Of a DNA stretch of 64,000 nucleotides, positions 1 to 13,576 are shown one piece after another. The notes below the pieces were generated by a model, which made no database searches, was not told where the DNA came from, and saw only the letters and a list, made by a program, of their open reading frames with translations. The position numbers and the translations under genes are program-made. The stretch is from Luidia sarsii. Its lineage: Eukaryota > Echinodermata > Asteroidea > Paxillosida > Luidiidae. The stretch is taken from positions 7,680,018 to 7,744,017 of the forward strand of contig OX465110.1 in NCBI GenBank assembly GCA_949987565.1, given 5' to 3'. The number at the start of each line of letters is the position of its first letter. Within the stretch, counting starts at the first letter, position 1.

Positions 1-127
1 TTCCATCAGCGAGGCAACTTGTGTTGTATGGGCAGTAGCACATTACAGTCGGAGGAGAGAATCTGGAAAGAAAAACAGACTTTTCAAGTTAATATCTCCT
101 TCAATATTGTTATGATGGAGCTAAAAC
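1..127. repeat. Partial monomer at left edge
   Basis: The window opens inside a monomer at TTCCATCAGCGAGG, about position 102 of the 228-bp unit, and runs to the first unit start at 128. It matches the monomer end before 5143 except for variants such as GGAGGAGA versus GGAGAAGA and TTTTCAAG versus TTTGCAAG. The array therefore extends to the left of the window. Confidence 0.9.
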
Positions 128-3100
128 TTGGCATCCAGTGAGGCCTTGGAAAAGGCAATCGACCAGGATCAAGAAATCTCAAATCGGACATTTGATAATG
201 AAATTATAGTCATGCAAAGAGAACTTACTTCCATCAGCGAGGCAACTTGTGTTGTAAGGGCAGTAGCACATTACAGTCGGAGAAGAGAATCTGGAAAGAA
301 AAACAGACTTTGCGAGGTAATATCTCCTTCAATATCACTATGATGAATCTAAAACTTGGCAAGATAAAAGGCCTTGGAAAAGGCAATCGACCAGGATCAA
401 GAAATCTCAAATCGGACATTTGAAGATGAAATTATAGTCATGCAAAGAGAACTTACCTCCATCAGCGAGGCAACTTGTGTTGTATGGGCAGTAGCACATT
501 ACAGTCGGAGGAGAGAATCTGGAAAGAAAAACAGACTTTGGAAGTTAATATCTCCTTCAATATTGTTATGATGGAGCTAAAACCTGGCCTCCAGTGAGGC
601 CTTGGAAAAGGCAATCGATCAGGATCAAGAAATCTCAAATAGGACATTTGATGATGAAATTATAGTCATGCAAAGAGAACTTACTTCCATCAGCGAGGCA
701 ACTTGTGTTGTATGGGCAGTAGCACATTACAGTCGGCGGAGAGAATCTGGAAAGAAAAACAGACTTTGCGAGTTAATATCTCCTTCAATATAGTTATGAT
801 GGAGCTAAAACTTGGCCTCCAGTGAGGCCTTGGAAAAGGCAATCGACCAGGATCAAGAAATCTCAAATCGGACATTTGAAGATGAAATTATAGTAATGCA
901 AAGAGAACTTACCTCCATCAGCGAGGCAACTTGTGTTGTATGGGCAGTAGCACATTACAGTCGGAGAAGAGAATCTGGAAAGAAAAACAGACTTTGCGAG
1001 TTAATATCTCCTTCAAAATAGTTATGATGGAGCTAAAACTTTGCCTCCAGTGAGGCCTTGGAAAAGGCAATCGACCAGGATCAAGAAATCTCAAATAGGA
1101 CATTTAATGATGAAATTATAGTCATACAGAGAGAACTTACTTCCATCAGCGAGGCAACTTGTGTTGTATGGGCAGTAGCACATTACAGTCGGAGAAGAGA
1201 ATCTGGAAAGAAAAACAGACTTTGCGAGTTAATATCTCCTTCAATATCACTATGATGAATCTAAAACTTGGCAAGTTAAAAGGCCTTGGAAAAGGCAATC
1301 GACCAGTATCAAGAAATCTCAAATCGGACATTTGAAGATGAAATTATAGTCATGCAAAGAGAACTTACTTCCATCAGCGAGGCAACTTGTGTTGTATGGG
1401 CAGTAGCACATTACAGTCGGAGGAGAGAATCTGGAAAGAAAAACAGACTTTGCAAGTTAATATCTCCTTCAATATTGTTATGATGGAGCTAAAACTTGGC
1501 CTCCAGTGAGGCCTTGGAAAAGGCAATCGACCAGGATCAAGAAATCTCAAATCGGACATTTGATAATGAAATTATAGTCATGCAAAGAGAACTTACTTCC
1601 ATCAGCGAGGCAACTTGTGTTGTATGGGCAGTAGCACATTACAGTCGGAGAAGAGAATCTGGAAAGAAAAACAGACTTTGCGAGGTAATATCTCCTTCAA
1701 TATCACTATGATGAATCTAAAACTTGGCAAGATAAAAGGCCTTGGAAAAGGCAATCGACCAGTATCAAGAAATCTCAAATCGGACATTTGAAGATGAAAT
1801 TATAGTCATGCAAAGAGAACTTACTTCCATCAGCGAGGCAACTTGTGTTGTATGGGCAGTAGCACATTACAGTCGGAGAAGAGAATCTGGAAAGAAAAAC
1901 AGACTTTGCGAGGTAATATCTCCTTCAATATCACTATGATGAATCTAAAACTTGGCAAGATAAAAGGCCTTGGAAAAGGCAATCGACCAGTATCAAGAAA
2001 TCTCAAATCGGACATTTGAAGATGAAATTATAGTCATGCAAAGAGAACTTACTTCCATCAGCGAGGCAACTTGTGTTGTATGGGCAGTAGCACATTACAG
2101 TCGGAGGAGAGAATCTGGAAAGAAAAACAGACTTTGCAAGTTAATATCTCCTTCAATATAGTTATGATGGAGCTAAAACCTGGCCTCTAGTGAGGCCTTG
2201 GATAAGGCAATCGACCAGGATCAAGAAACCTCAAATCGGACATTTGATGATGAAATTATAGTCATGCAAAGAGAACTTACTTCCATCAGCGAGGCAACTT
2301 GTGTTGTATGGGCAGTAGCACATTACAGTCGGAGAAGAGAATCTGGAAAGAAAAACAGACTTTGCAAGTTAATATCTCCTTCAATATTGTTATGATGGAG
2401 CTAAAACTTGGCCTCCAGTGAGGCCTTGGAAAAGGCAATCGACCAGGATCAAGAAATCTCAAATAGGACATTTGATGATGAAATTATAGTCATACAGAGA
2501 GAACTTACTTCCATCAGCGAGGCAACTTGTGTTGTATGGGCAGTAGCACATTACAGTCGGAGAAGAGAATCTGGAAAGAAAAACAGACTTTGCGAGTTAA
2601 TATCTCCTTCAATATAGTTATGATGGAGCTAAAACTTGGCAAGTTAAAAGGCCTTGGTAAAGGCAATCGACCAGTATCAAGAAATCTCAAATCGGACATT
2701 TGAAGATGAAATTATAGTCATGCAAAGAGAACTTACTTCCATCAGCGAGGCAACTTGTGTTGTATGGGCAGTAGCACATTACAGTCGGAGGAGAGAATCT
2801 GGAAAGAAAAACAGACTTTGCAAGTTAATATCTCCTTCAATATTGTTATGATGGAGCTAAAACTTGGCCTCCAGTGAGGCCTTGGAAAAGGCAATCGACC
2901 AGGATCAAGAAATCTCAAATCGGAAATTTGATGATAACATTATGATCACTCAAAGAGAACTTACTTCAATCAGCGAGGAAACTTGTGTTGTATGGGCAGT
3001 AGCACATTACAGTCGGAGGAGAGAATCTGGAAAGAAAAACAGACTTTGCAAGTTAATATCTCCTTCAATATTGTTATGATGGAGCTAAAACTTGGCCTCC

Positions 3101-6100
3101 AGTGAGGCCTTGGAAAAGGCAATCGACCAGGATCAAGAAATCTCAAATAGGACATTTGATGATGAAATTATAGTCATGTAAAGAGAACTTACTTCCATCA
3201 GCGAGGCAACTTGTGTTGTATGGGCAGTAGCACATTACAGTCGGCGGAGAGAATCTGGAAAGAAAAACAGACTTTGCGAGTTAATATCTCCTTCAATATT
3301 GTTATGATGGAGCTAAAACTTGGCCTCCAGTGAGGCCTTGGAAAAGGCAATCGACCAGGATCAAGAAATCTCAAATCGGACATTTGAAGATGAAATTATA
3401 GTCATGCAAAGAGAACTTACCTCCATCAGCGAGGCAACTTGTGTTGTATGGGCAGTAGCACATTACAGTCGGAGAAGAGAATCTGGAAAGAAAAACAGAC
3501 TTTGCGAGTTAATATCTCCTTCAAAATAGTTATGATGGAGCTAAAACTTTGCCTCCAGTGAGGCCTTGGAAAAGGCAATCGACCAGGATCAAGAAATCTC
3601 AAATAGGACATTTGATGATGAAATTATAGTCATACAGAGAGAACTTACTTCCATCAGCGAGGCAACTTGTGTTGTATGGGCAGTAGCACATTACAGTCGG
3701 AGAAGAGAATCTGGAAAGAAAAACAGACTTTGCGAGTTAATATCTCCTTCAATATAGTTATGATGGAGCTAAAACTTTGCCTCCAGTGAGGCCTTGGAAA
3801 AGGCAATCGACCAGGATCAAGAAATCTCAAATCGGACATTTGATGATGAAATTATAGTCATACAGAGAGAACTTACTTCCATCAGCGAGGCAACTTGTGT
3901 TGTATGGGCAGTAGCACATTACAGTCGGAGAAGAGAATCTGGAAAGAAAAACAGACTTTGCGAGTTAATATCTCCTTCAATATAGTTATGATGGAGCTAA
4001 AACTTTGCCTCCAGTGAGGCCTTGGAAAAGGCAATCGACCAGGATCAAGAAATCTCAAATCGGACATTTGATGATGAAATTATAATCATGCAAAGAGAAC
4101 TTACTTCCATCAGCGAGGCAACTTGTGTTGTATGGGCAGTAGCACGTTACAGTCGGAGGAGAGAATCTGAAAAGAAAAACAGACTTTGCAAGTTAATATC
4201 TCCTTCAATATTGTTATGATGGAGCTAAAACTTGGCCTCCAGTGAGGCCTTGGAAAAGGCAATCGACCAGGATCAAGAAATCTCAAATCAGACATTTGAT
4301 AATGAAATTATAGTCATGCAAAGAGAACTTACTTCCATCAGCGAGGCAACTTGTGTTGTATGGGCAGTAGCACATTACAGTCGGAGAAGAAAATCTGGAA
4401 AGAAAAACAGACTTTGCGAGGTAATATCTCCTTCAATATCACTATGATGAATCTAAAACTTGGCAAGATAAAAGGCCTTGGAAAAGGCAATCGACCAGTA
4501 TCAAGAAATCTCAAATCGGACATTTGAAGATGAAATTATAGTCATGCAAAGAGAACTTACTTCCATCAGCGAGGCAACTTGTGTTGTATGGGCAGTAGCA
4601 CATTACAGTCGGAGGAGAGAATCTGGAAAGAAAAACAGACTTTGCAAGTTAATATCTCCTTCAATATAGTTATGATGGAGCTAAAACCTGGCCTCCAGTG
4701 ATCCTTGGATAAGGCAATCGACCAGGATCAAGAAACCTCAAATCGGACATTTGATGATGAAATTATAGTCATGCAAAGAGAACTTACTTCCATCAGCGAG
4801 GCAACTTGTGTTGTATGGGCAGTAGCACATTACAGTCGGAGAAGAGAATCTGGAAAGAAAAACAGACTTTGCAAGTTAATATCTCCTTCAATATTGTTAT
4901 GATGGAGCTAAAACTTGGCCTCCAGTGAGGCCTTCGAAAAGGCAATCGACCAGGATCAAGAAATCTCAAATAGGACATTTGATGATGAAATTATAGTCAT
5001 ACAGAGAGAACTTACTTCCATCAGCGAGGCAACTTGTGTTGTATGGGCAGTAGCACATTACAGTCGGAGAAGAGAATCTGGAAAGAAAAACAGACTTTGC
5101 AAGTTAATATCTCCTTCAATATTGTTATGATGGAGCTAAAACTTGGCCTCCAGTGAGGCCTTGGAAAAGGCAATCGACCAGGATCAAGAAATCTCAAATC
5201 GGACATTTGATAATGAAATTATAGTCATGCAAAGAGAACTTACTTCCATCAGCGAGGCAACTTGTGTTGTAAGGGCAGTAGCACATTACAGTCGGAGAAG
5301 AGAATCTGGAAAGAAAAACAGACTTTGCGAGGTAATATCTCCTTCAATATCACTATGATGAATCTAAAACTTGGCAAGATAAAAGGCCTTGGAAAAGGCA
5401 ATCGACCAGGATCAAGAAATCTCAAATCGGACATTTGAAGATGAAATTATAGTCATGCAAAGAGAACTTACCTCCATCAGCGAGGCAACTTGTGTTGTAT
5501 GGGCAGTAGCACATTACAGTCGGAGGAGAGAATCTGGAAAGAAAAACAGACTTTGGAAGTTAATATCTCCTTCAATATTGTTATGATGGAGCTAAAACCT
5601 GGCCTCCAGTGAGGCCTTGGAAAAGGCAATCGACCAGGATCAAGAAATCTCAAATAGGACATTTGATGATGAAATTATAGTCATGCAAAGAGAACTTACT
5701 TCCATCAGCGAGGCAACTTGTGTTGTATGGGCAGTAGCACATTACAGTCGGCGGAGAGAATCTGGAAAGAAAAACAGACTTTGCGAGTTAATATCTCCTT
5801 CAATATAGTTATGATGGAGCTAAAACTTGGCCTCCAGTGAGGCCTTGGAAAAGGCAATCGACCAGGATCAAGAAATCTCAAATCGGACATTTGAAGATGA
5901 AATTATAGTAATGCAAAGAGAACTTACCTCCATCAGCGAGGCAACTTGTGTTGTATGGGCAGTAGCACATTACAGTCGGAGAAGAGAATCTGGAAAGAAA
6001 AACAGACTTTGCGAGTTAATATCTCCTTCAAAATAGTTATGATGGAGCTAAAACTTTGCCTCCAGTGAGGCCTTGGAAAAGGCAATCGACCAGGATCAAG

Positions 6101-8808
6101 AAATCTCAAATAGGACATTTAATGATGAAATTATAGTCATACAGAGAGAACTTACTTCCATCAGCGAGGCAACTTGTGTTGTATGGGCAGTAGCACATTA
6201 CAGTCGGAGAAGAGAATCTGGAAAGAAAAACAGACTTTGCGAGTTAATATCTCCTTCAATATCACTATGATGAATCTAAAACTTGGCAAGTTAAAAGGCC
6301 TTGGAAAAGGCAATCGACCAGTATCAAGAAATCTCAAATCGGACATTTGAAGATGAAATTATAGTCATGCAAAGAGAACTTACTTCCATCAGCGAGGCAA
6401 CTTGTGTTGTATGGGCAGTAGCACATTACAGTCGGAGGAGAGAATCTGGAAAGAAAAACAGACTTTGCAAGTTAATATCTCCTTCAATATTGTTATGATG
6501 GAGCTAAAACTTGGCCTCCAGTGAGGCCTTGGAAAAGGCAATCGACCAGGATCAAGAAATCTCAAATCGGACATTTGATAATGAAATTATAGTCATGCAA
6601 AGAGAACTTACTTCCATCAGCGAGGCAACTTGTGTTGTATGGGCAGTAGCACATTACAGTCGGAGAAGAGAATCTGGAAAGAAAAACAGACTTTGCGAGG
6701 TAATATCTCCTTCAATATCACTATGATGAATCTAAAACTTGGCAAGATAAAAGGCCTTGGAAAAGGCAATCGACCAGTATCAAGAAATCTCAAATCGGAC
6801 ATTTGAAGATGAAATTATAGTCATGCAAAGAGAACTTACTTCCATCAGCGAGGCAACTTGTGTTGTATGGGCAGTAGCACATTACAGTCGGAGAAGAGAA
6901 TCTGGAAAGAAAAACAGACTTTGCGAGGTAATATCTCCTTCAATATCACTATGATGAATCTAAAACTTGGCAAGATAAAAGGCCTTGGAAAAGGCAATCG
7001 ACCAGTATCAAGAAATCTCAAATCGGACATTTGAAGATGAAATTATAGTCATGCAAAGAGAACTTACTTCCATCAGCGAGGCAACTTGTGTTGTATGGGC
7101 AGTAGCACATTACAGTCGGAGGAGAGAATCTGGAAAGAAAAACAGACTTTGCAAGTTAATATCTCCTTCAATATAGTTATGATGGAGCTAAAACCTGGCC
7201 TCTAGTGAGGCCTTGGATAAGGCAATCGACCAGGATCAAGAAACCTCAAATCGGACATTTGATGATGAAATTATAGTCATGCAAAGAGAACTTACTTCCA
7301 TCAGCGAGGCAACTTGTGTTGTATGGGCAGTAGCACATTACAGTCGGAGAAGAGAATCTGGAAAGAAAAACAGACTTTGCAAGTTAATATCTCCTTCAAT
7401 ATTGTTATGATGGAGCTAAAACTTGGCCTCCAGTGAGGCCTTGGAAAAGGCAATCGACCAGGATCAAGAAATCTCAAATAGGACATTTGATGATGAAATT
7501 ATAGTCATACAGAGAGAACTTACTTCCATCAGCGAGGCAACTTGTGTTGTATGGGCAGTAGCACATTACAGTCGGAGAAGAGAATCTGGAAAGAAAAACA
7601 GACTTTGCGAGTTAATATCTCCTTCAATATAGTTATGATGGAGCTAAAACTTGGCAAGTTAAAAGGCCTTGGTAAAGGCAATCGACCAGTATCAAGAAAT
7701 CTCAAATCGGACATTTGAAGATGAAATTATAGTCATGCAAAGAGAACTTACTTCCATCAGCGAGGCAACTTGTGTTGTATGGGCAGTAGCACATTACAGT
7801 CGGAGGAGAGAATCTGGAAAGAAAAACAGACTTTGCAAGTTAATATCTCCTTCAATATTGTTATGATGGAGCTAAAACTTGGCCTCCAGTGAGGCCTTGG
7901 AAAAGGCAATCGACCAGGATCAAGAAATCTCAAATCGGAAATTTGATGATAACATTATGATCACTCAAAGAGAACTTACTTCAATCAGCGAGGAAACTTG
8001 TGTTGTATGGGCAGTAGCACATTACAGTCGGAGGAGAGAATCTGGAAAGAAAAACAGACTTTGCAAGTTAATATCTCCTTCAATATTGTTATGATGGAGC
8101 TAAAACTTGGCCTCCAGTGAGGCCTTGGAAAAGGCAATCGACCAGGATCAAGAAATCTCAAATAGGACATTTGATGATGAAATTATAGTCATGTAAAGAG
8201 AACTTACTTCCATCAGCGAGGCAACTTGTGTTGTATGGGCAGTAGCACATTACAGTCGGCGGAGAGAATCTGGAAAGAAAAACAGACTTTGCGAGTTAAT
8301 ATCTCCTTCAATATTGTTATGATGGAGCTAAAACTTGGCCTCCAGTGAGGCCTTGGAAAAGGCAATCGACCAGGATCAAGAAATCTCAAATCGGACATTT
8401 GAAGATGAAATTATAGTCATGCAAAGAGAACTTACCTCCATCAGCGAGGCAACTTGTGTTGTATGGGCAGTAGCACATTACAGTCGGAGAAGAGAATCTG
8501 GAAAGAAAAACAGACTTTGCGAGTTAATATCTCCTTCAAAATAGTTATGATGGAGCTAAAACTTTGCCTCCAGTGAGGCCTTGGAAAAGGCAATCGACCA
8601 GGATCAAGAAATCTCAAATAGGACATTTGATGATGAAATTATAGTCATACAGAGAGAACTTACTTCCATCAGCGAGGCAACTTGTGTTGTATGGGCAGTA
8701 GCACATTACAGTCGGAGAAGAGAATCTGGAAAGAAAAACAGACTTTGCGAGTTAATATCTCCTTCAATATAGTTATGATGGAGCTAAAACTTTGCCTCCA
8801 GTGAGGCC
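128..8808. repeat. 22-mer higher-order repeat (5015 bp), one full copy plus 16 monomers
   Basis: Monomers from 128 to 3793 recur in the same order at 5143 to 8808, an offset of 5015 bp (22 x 228 minus 1). The missing base is a deletion in GTGATCCTTGG near 4700. By eye only two substitutions separate the 3.7-kb copies: A133 versus C5148, and T619 versus C5634. Shared private markers include TTGTAAGGG at 256 and 5271, the ACATTTAATGATG monomer near 1100 and 6115, and the divergent CGGAAATTTG monomer at 2864 and 7879. The match stops at the monomer starting at 8791-8809, where a different variant combination follows. The near-identity implies a very recent duplication or conversion. Confidence 0.93.
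2864..3091. repeat. Divergent monomer subtype (CGGAAATTTGATGATAA)
   Basis: This monomer carries a cluster of linked substitutions in its middle third: CGGAAATTTG for CGGACATTTG, GATAACATTATGATCACTC for GATGAAATTATAGTCATGC, ACTTCAATCAG for ACTTCCATCAG, and GAGGAAACTTG. The same subtype recurs at 7879, 9247 and 13349, and with AAAATTATGATCACTC at 26799, 28850, 30673 and 32724. The monomer at 34319 is a hybrid that keeps only the left part. The first change removes the ATG of the minus-strand ORF, and the CATGC to CACTC change removes the plus-strand ATG. It acts as a marker for higher-order units. Confidence 0.85.
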
Positions 8809-10290
8809 TTGGAAAAGGCAATCGACCAGGATCAAGAAATCTCAAATCGGACATTTGATGATGAAATTATAATCATGCAAAGAGAACTTACTTCCATCAG
8901 CGAGGCAACTTGTGTTGTATGGGCAGTAGCACATTACAGTCGGCGGAGAGAATCTGGAAAGAAAAACAGACTTTGCGAGTTAATATCTCCTTCAATATCA
9001 CTATGATGAATCTAAAACTTGGCAAGTTAAAAGGCCTTGGTAAAGGCAATCGACCAGTATCAAGAAATCTCAAATCGGACATTTGAAGATGAAATTATAG
9101 TCATGCAAAGAGAACTTACTTCCATCAGCGAGGCAACTTGTGTTGTATGGGCAGTAGCACATTACAGTCGGAGGAGAGAATCTGGAAAGAAAAACAGACT
9201 TTGCAAGTTAATATCTCCTTCAATATTGTTATGATGGAGCTAAAACTTGGCCTCCAGTGAGGCCTTGGAAAAGGCAATCGACCAGGATCAAGAACTCTCA
9301 AATCGGAAATTTGATGATAACATTATGATCACTCAAAGAGAACTTACTTCAATCAGCGAGGAAACTTGTGTTGTATGGGCAGTAGCACATTACAGTCGGA
9401 GGAGAGAATCTGGAAAGAAAAACAGACTTTGCAAGTTAATATCTCCTTCAATATTGTTATGATGGAGCTAAAACTTGGCCTCCAGTGAGGCCTTGGAAAA
9501 GGCAATCGACCAGGATCAAGAAATCTCAAATAGGACATTTGATGATGAAATTATAGTCATGTAAAGAGAACTTACTTCCATCAGCGAGGCAACTTGTGTT
9601 GTATGGGCAGTAGCACATTACAGTCGGCGGAGAGAATCTGGAAAGAAAAACAGACTTTGCGAGTTAATATCTCCTTCAATATTGTTATGATGGAGCTAAA
9701 ACTTGGCCTCCAGTGAGGCCTTGGAAAAGGCAATCGACCAGGATCAAGAAATCTCAAATCGGACATTTGAAGATGAAATTATAGTCATGCAAAGAGAACT
9801 TACCTCCATCAGCGAGGCAACTTGTGTTGTATGGGCAGTAGCACATTACAGTCGGAGAAGAGAATCTGGAAAGAAAAACAGACTTTGCGAGTTAATATCT
9901 CCTTCAAAATAGTTATGATGGAGCTAAAACTTTGCCTCCAGTGAGGCCTTGGAAAAGGCAATCGACCAGGATCAAGAAATCTCAAATAGGACATTTGATG
10001 ATGAAATTATAGTCATACAGAGAGAACTTACTTCCATCAGCGAGGCAACTTGTGTTGTATGGGCAGTAGCACATTACAGTCGGAGAAGAGAATCTGGAAA
10101 GAAAAACAGACTTTGCGAGTTAATATCTCCTTCAATATAGTTATGATGGAGCTAAAACTTTGCCTCCAGTGAGGCCTTGGAAAAGGCAATCGACCAGGAT
10201 CAAGAAATCTCAAATCGGACATTTGATGATGAAATTATAATCATGCAAAGAGAACTTACTTCCATCAGCGAGGCAACTTGTGTTGTATGG
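7879..10290. repeat. 6-mer higher-order repeat (1368 bp)
   Basis: The six monomers from 7879 to 9246 restart at 9247, beginning again with the divergent CGGAAATTTG monomer, and the match continues to about 10290 (offset 1368, exactly 6 x 228). Both copies contain the monomer with ATGTAAAG in place of ATGCAAAG (8192 and 9560 regions) and the TCAAAATAG monomer. One visible difference is AAATCTC versus AACTCTC near 9294. The copy then switches, inside the monomer at 10159, to sequence matching 4022 onward, so this monomer is a recombination hybrid. Confidence 0.85.
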
Positions 10291-11285
10291 GCAGTAGCAC
10301 GTTACAGTCGGAGGAGAGAATCTGAAAAGAAAAACAGACTTTGCAAGTTAATATCTCCTTCAATATTGTTATGATGGAGCTAAAACTTGGCCTCCAGTGA
10401 GGCCTTGGAAAAGGCAATCGACCAGGATCAAGAAATCTCAAATCAGACATTTGATAATGAAATTATAGTCATGCAAAGAGAACTTACTTCCATCAGCGAG
10501 GCAACTTGTGTTGTATGGGCAGTAGCACATTACAGTCGGAGAAGAAAATCTGGAAAGAAAAACAGACTTTGCGAGGTAATATCTCCTTCAATATCACTAT
10601 GATGAATCTAAAACTTGGCAAGATAAAAGGCCTTGGAAAAGGCAATCGACCAGTATCAAGAAATCTCAAATCGGACATTTGAAGATGAAATTATAGTCAT
10701 GCAAAGAGAACTTACTTCCATCAGCGAGGCAACTTGTGTTGTATGGGCAGTAGCACATTACAGTCGGAGGAGAGAATCTGGAAAGAAAAACAGACTTTGC
10801 AAGTTAATATCTCCTTCAATATAGTTATGATGGAGCTAAAACCTGGCCTCCAGTGATCCTTGGATAAGGCAATCGACCAGGATCAAGAAACCTCAAATCG
10901 GACATTTGATGATGAAATTATAGTCATGCAAAGAGAACTTACTTCCATCAGCGAGGCAACTTGTGTTGTATGGGCAGTAGCACATTACAGTCGGAGAAGA
11001 GAATCTGGAAAGAAAAACAGACTTTGCAAGTTAATATCTCCTTCAATATTGTTATGATGGAGCTAAAACTTGGCCTCCAGTGAGGCCTTGGAAAAGGCAA
11101 TCGACCAGGATCAAGAAATCTCAAATAGGACATTTGATGATGAAATTATAGTCATACAGAGAGAACTTACTTCCATCAGCGAGGCAACTTGTGTTGTATG
11201 GGCAGTAGCACATTACAGTCGGAGAAGAGAATCTGGAAAGAAAAACAGACTTTGCAAGTTAATATCTCCTTCAATATTGTTATGA
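10177..11285. repeat. Block copied from 4022-5130 (offset 6155 bp)
   Basis: Five consecutive monomers repeat the order seen at 4022-5130, including the rare GCACGTTACAG with TCTGAAAAG (4143 and 10298), the AAATCAGACATTT monomer with AGAAGAAAATC (4232 and 10387), and the one-base-deleted GTGATCCTTGG. The offset is 27 x 228 minus 1. A few substitutions separate the copies (for example the variant that turns CCTTGG into CCTTCG at 4933). Together with the blocks before it, this shows that 7.9-11.3 kb was rebuilt from pieces of the 22-mer. Confidence 0.85.
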
Positions 11286-13120
11286 TGGAGCTAAAACTTG
11301 GCCTCCAGTGAGGCCTTGGAAAAGGCAATCGACCAGGATCAAGAAATCTCAAATAGGACATTTGATGATGAAATTATAGTCATACAGAGAGAACTTACTT
11401 CCATCAGCGAGGCAACTTGTGTTGTATGGGCAGTAGCACATTACAGTCGGAGAAGAGAATCTGGAAAGAAAAACAGACTTTGCGAGTTAATATCTCCTTC
11501 AATATAGTTATGATGGAGCTAAAACTTGGCAAGTTAAAAGGCCTTGGAAAAGGCAATCGACCAGTATCAAGAAATCTCAAATCGGACATTTGAAGATGAA
11601 ATTATAGTCATGCAAAGAGAACTTACTTCCATCAGCGAGGCAACTTGTGTTGTATGGGCAGTAGCACATTACAGTCGGAGGAGAGAATCTGGAAAGAAAA
11701 ACAGACTTTGCAAGTTAATATCTCCTTCAATATAGTTATGATGGAGCTAAAACCTGGCCTCCAGTGAGGCCTTGGATAAGGCAATCGACCAGGATCAAGA
11801 AATCTCAAATCAGACATTTGATAATGAAATTATAGTCATGCAAAGAGAACTTACTTCCATCAGCGAGGCAACTTGTGTTTTATGGGCAGTAGCACATTAC
11901 AGTCGGAGAAGAAAATCTGGAAAGAAAAACAGACTTTGCGAGGTAATATCTCCTTCAATATCACTATGATGAATCTAAAACTTGGCAAGATAAAAGGCCT
12001 TGGAAAAGGCAATCGACCAGTATCAAGAAATCTCAAATCGGACATTTGAAGATGAAATTATAGTCATGCAAAGAGAACTTACTTCCATCAGCGAGGCAAC
12101 TTGTGTTGTATGGGCAGTAGCACATTACAGTCGGAGGAGAGAATCTGGAAAGAAAAACAGACTTTGCAAGTTAATATCTCCTTCAATATAGTTATGATGG
12201 AGCTAAAACCTGGCCTCCAGTGATCCTTGGATAAGGCAATCGACCAGGATCAAGAAACCTCAAATCGGACATTTGATGATGAAATTATAGTCATGCAAAG
12301 AGAACTTACTTCCATCAGCGAGGCAACTTGTGTTGTATGGGCAGTAGCACATTACAGTCGGAGAAGAGAATCTGGAAAGAAAAACAGACTTTGCAAGTTA
12401 ATATCTCCTTCAATATTGTTATGATGGAGCTAAAACTTGGCCTCCAGTGAGGCCTTGGAAAAGGCAATCGACCAGGATCAAGAAATCTCAAATAGGACAT
12501 TTGATGATGAAATTATAGTCATACAGAGAGAACTTACTTCCATCAGCGAGGCAACTTGTGTTGTATGGGCAGTAGCACATTACAGTCGGAGAAGAGAATC
12601 TGGAAAGAAAAACAGACTTTGCAAGTTAATATCTCCTTCAATATTGTTATGATGGAGCTAAAACTTGGCCTCCAGTGAGGCCTTGGAAAAGGCAATCGAC
12701 CAGGATCAAGAAATCTCAAATAGGACATTTGATGATGAAATTATAGTCATACAGAGAGAACTTACTTCCATCAGCGAGGCAACTTGTGTTGTATGGGCAG
12801 TAGCACATTACAGTCGGAGAAGAGAATCTGGAAAGAAAAACAGACTTTGCGAGTTAATATCTCCTTCAATATAGTTATGATGGAGCTAAAACTTGGCAAG
12901 TTAAAAGGCCTTGGTAAAGGCAATCGACCAGTATCAAGAAATCTCAAATCGGACATTTGAAGATGAAATTATAGTCATGCAAAGAGAACTTACTTCCATC
13001 AGCGAGGCAACTTGTGTTGTATGGGCAGTAGCACATTACAGTCGGAGGAGAGAATCTGGAAAGAAAAACAGACTTTGCAAGTTAATATCTCCTTCAATAT
13101 TGTTATGATGGAGCTAAAAC
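10387..13120. repeat. 6-mer higher-order repeat (1367 bp), two tandem copies
   Basis: Monomers at 10387-11753 recur at 11754-13120. The offset of 1367 reflects the shared single-base deletion in GTGATCCTTGG near 10856 and 12222. Markers are AAATCAGACATTT with AGAAGAAAATC at the start of both copies, two consecutive monomers with CATACAGAG, and the AAGTTAAAAGG junction at the end. Differences include TTGTGTTTTAT at about 11877 and CCTTGGTAAAGG near 12910. Confidence 0.87.
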
Positions 13121-13576
13121 TTGGCCTCCAGTGAGGCCTTGGAAAAGGCAATCGACCAGGATCAAGAAATCTCAAATCGGACATTTGAAGATGAAATTAT
13201 AGTCATGCAAAGAGAACTTACTTCCATCAGCGAGGCAACTTGTGTTGTATGGGCAGTAGCACATTACAGTCGGCGGAGAGAATCTGGAAAGAAAAACAGA
13301 CTTTGCGAGTTAATATCTCCTTTAATATTGTTATGATGGAGCTAAAACTTGGCCTTCAGTGAGGCCTTGGATAAGGCAATCGACCAGGATCAAGAAATCT
13401 CAAATCGGAAATTTGATGATAACATTATGATCACTCAAAGAGAACTTACTTCAATCAGCGAGGAAACTTGTGTTGTATGGGCAGTAGCACATTACAGTCG
13501 GAGGAGAGAATCTGGAAAGAAAAACAGACTTTGCAAGTTAATATCTCCTTCAATATTGTTATGATGGAGCTAAAAC

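Noticed and set aside
1681..1690. GAGGTAATATC as a plus-strand splice donor paired with CTTCCATCAG as acceptor
   Set aside because: The donor exists only in the minority GAGGTAATATC monomers (GAGTTAATATC elsewhere) and the acceptor has a short, mixed pyrimidine tract. It is far weaker and less conserved than the minus-strand set.
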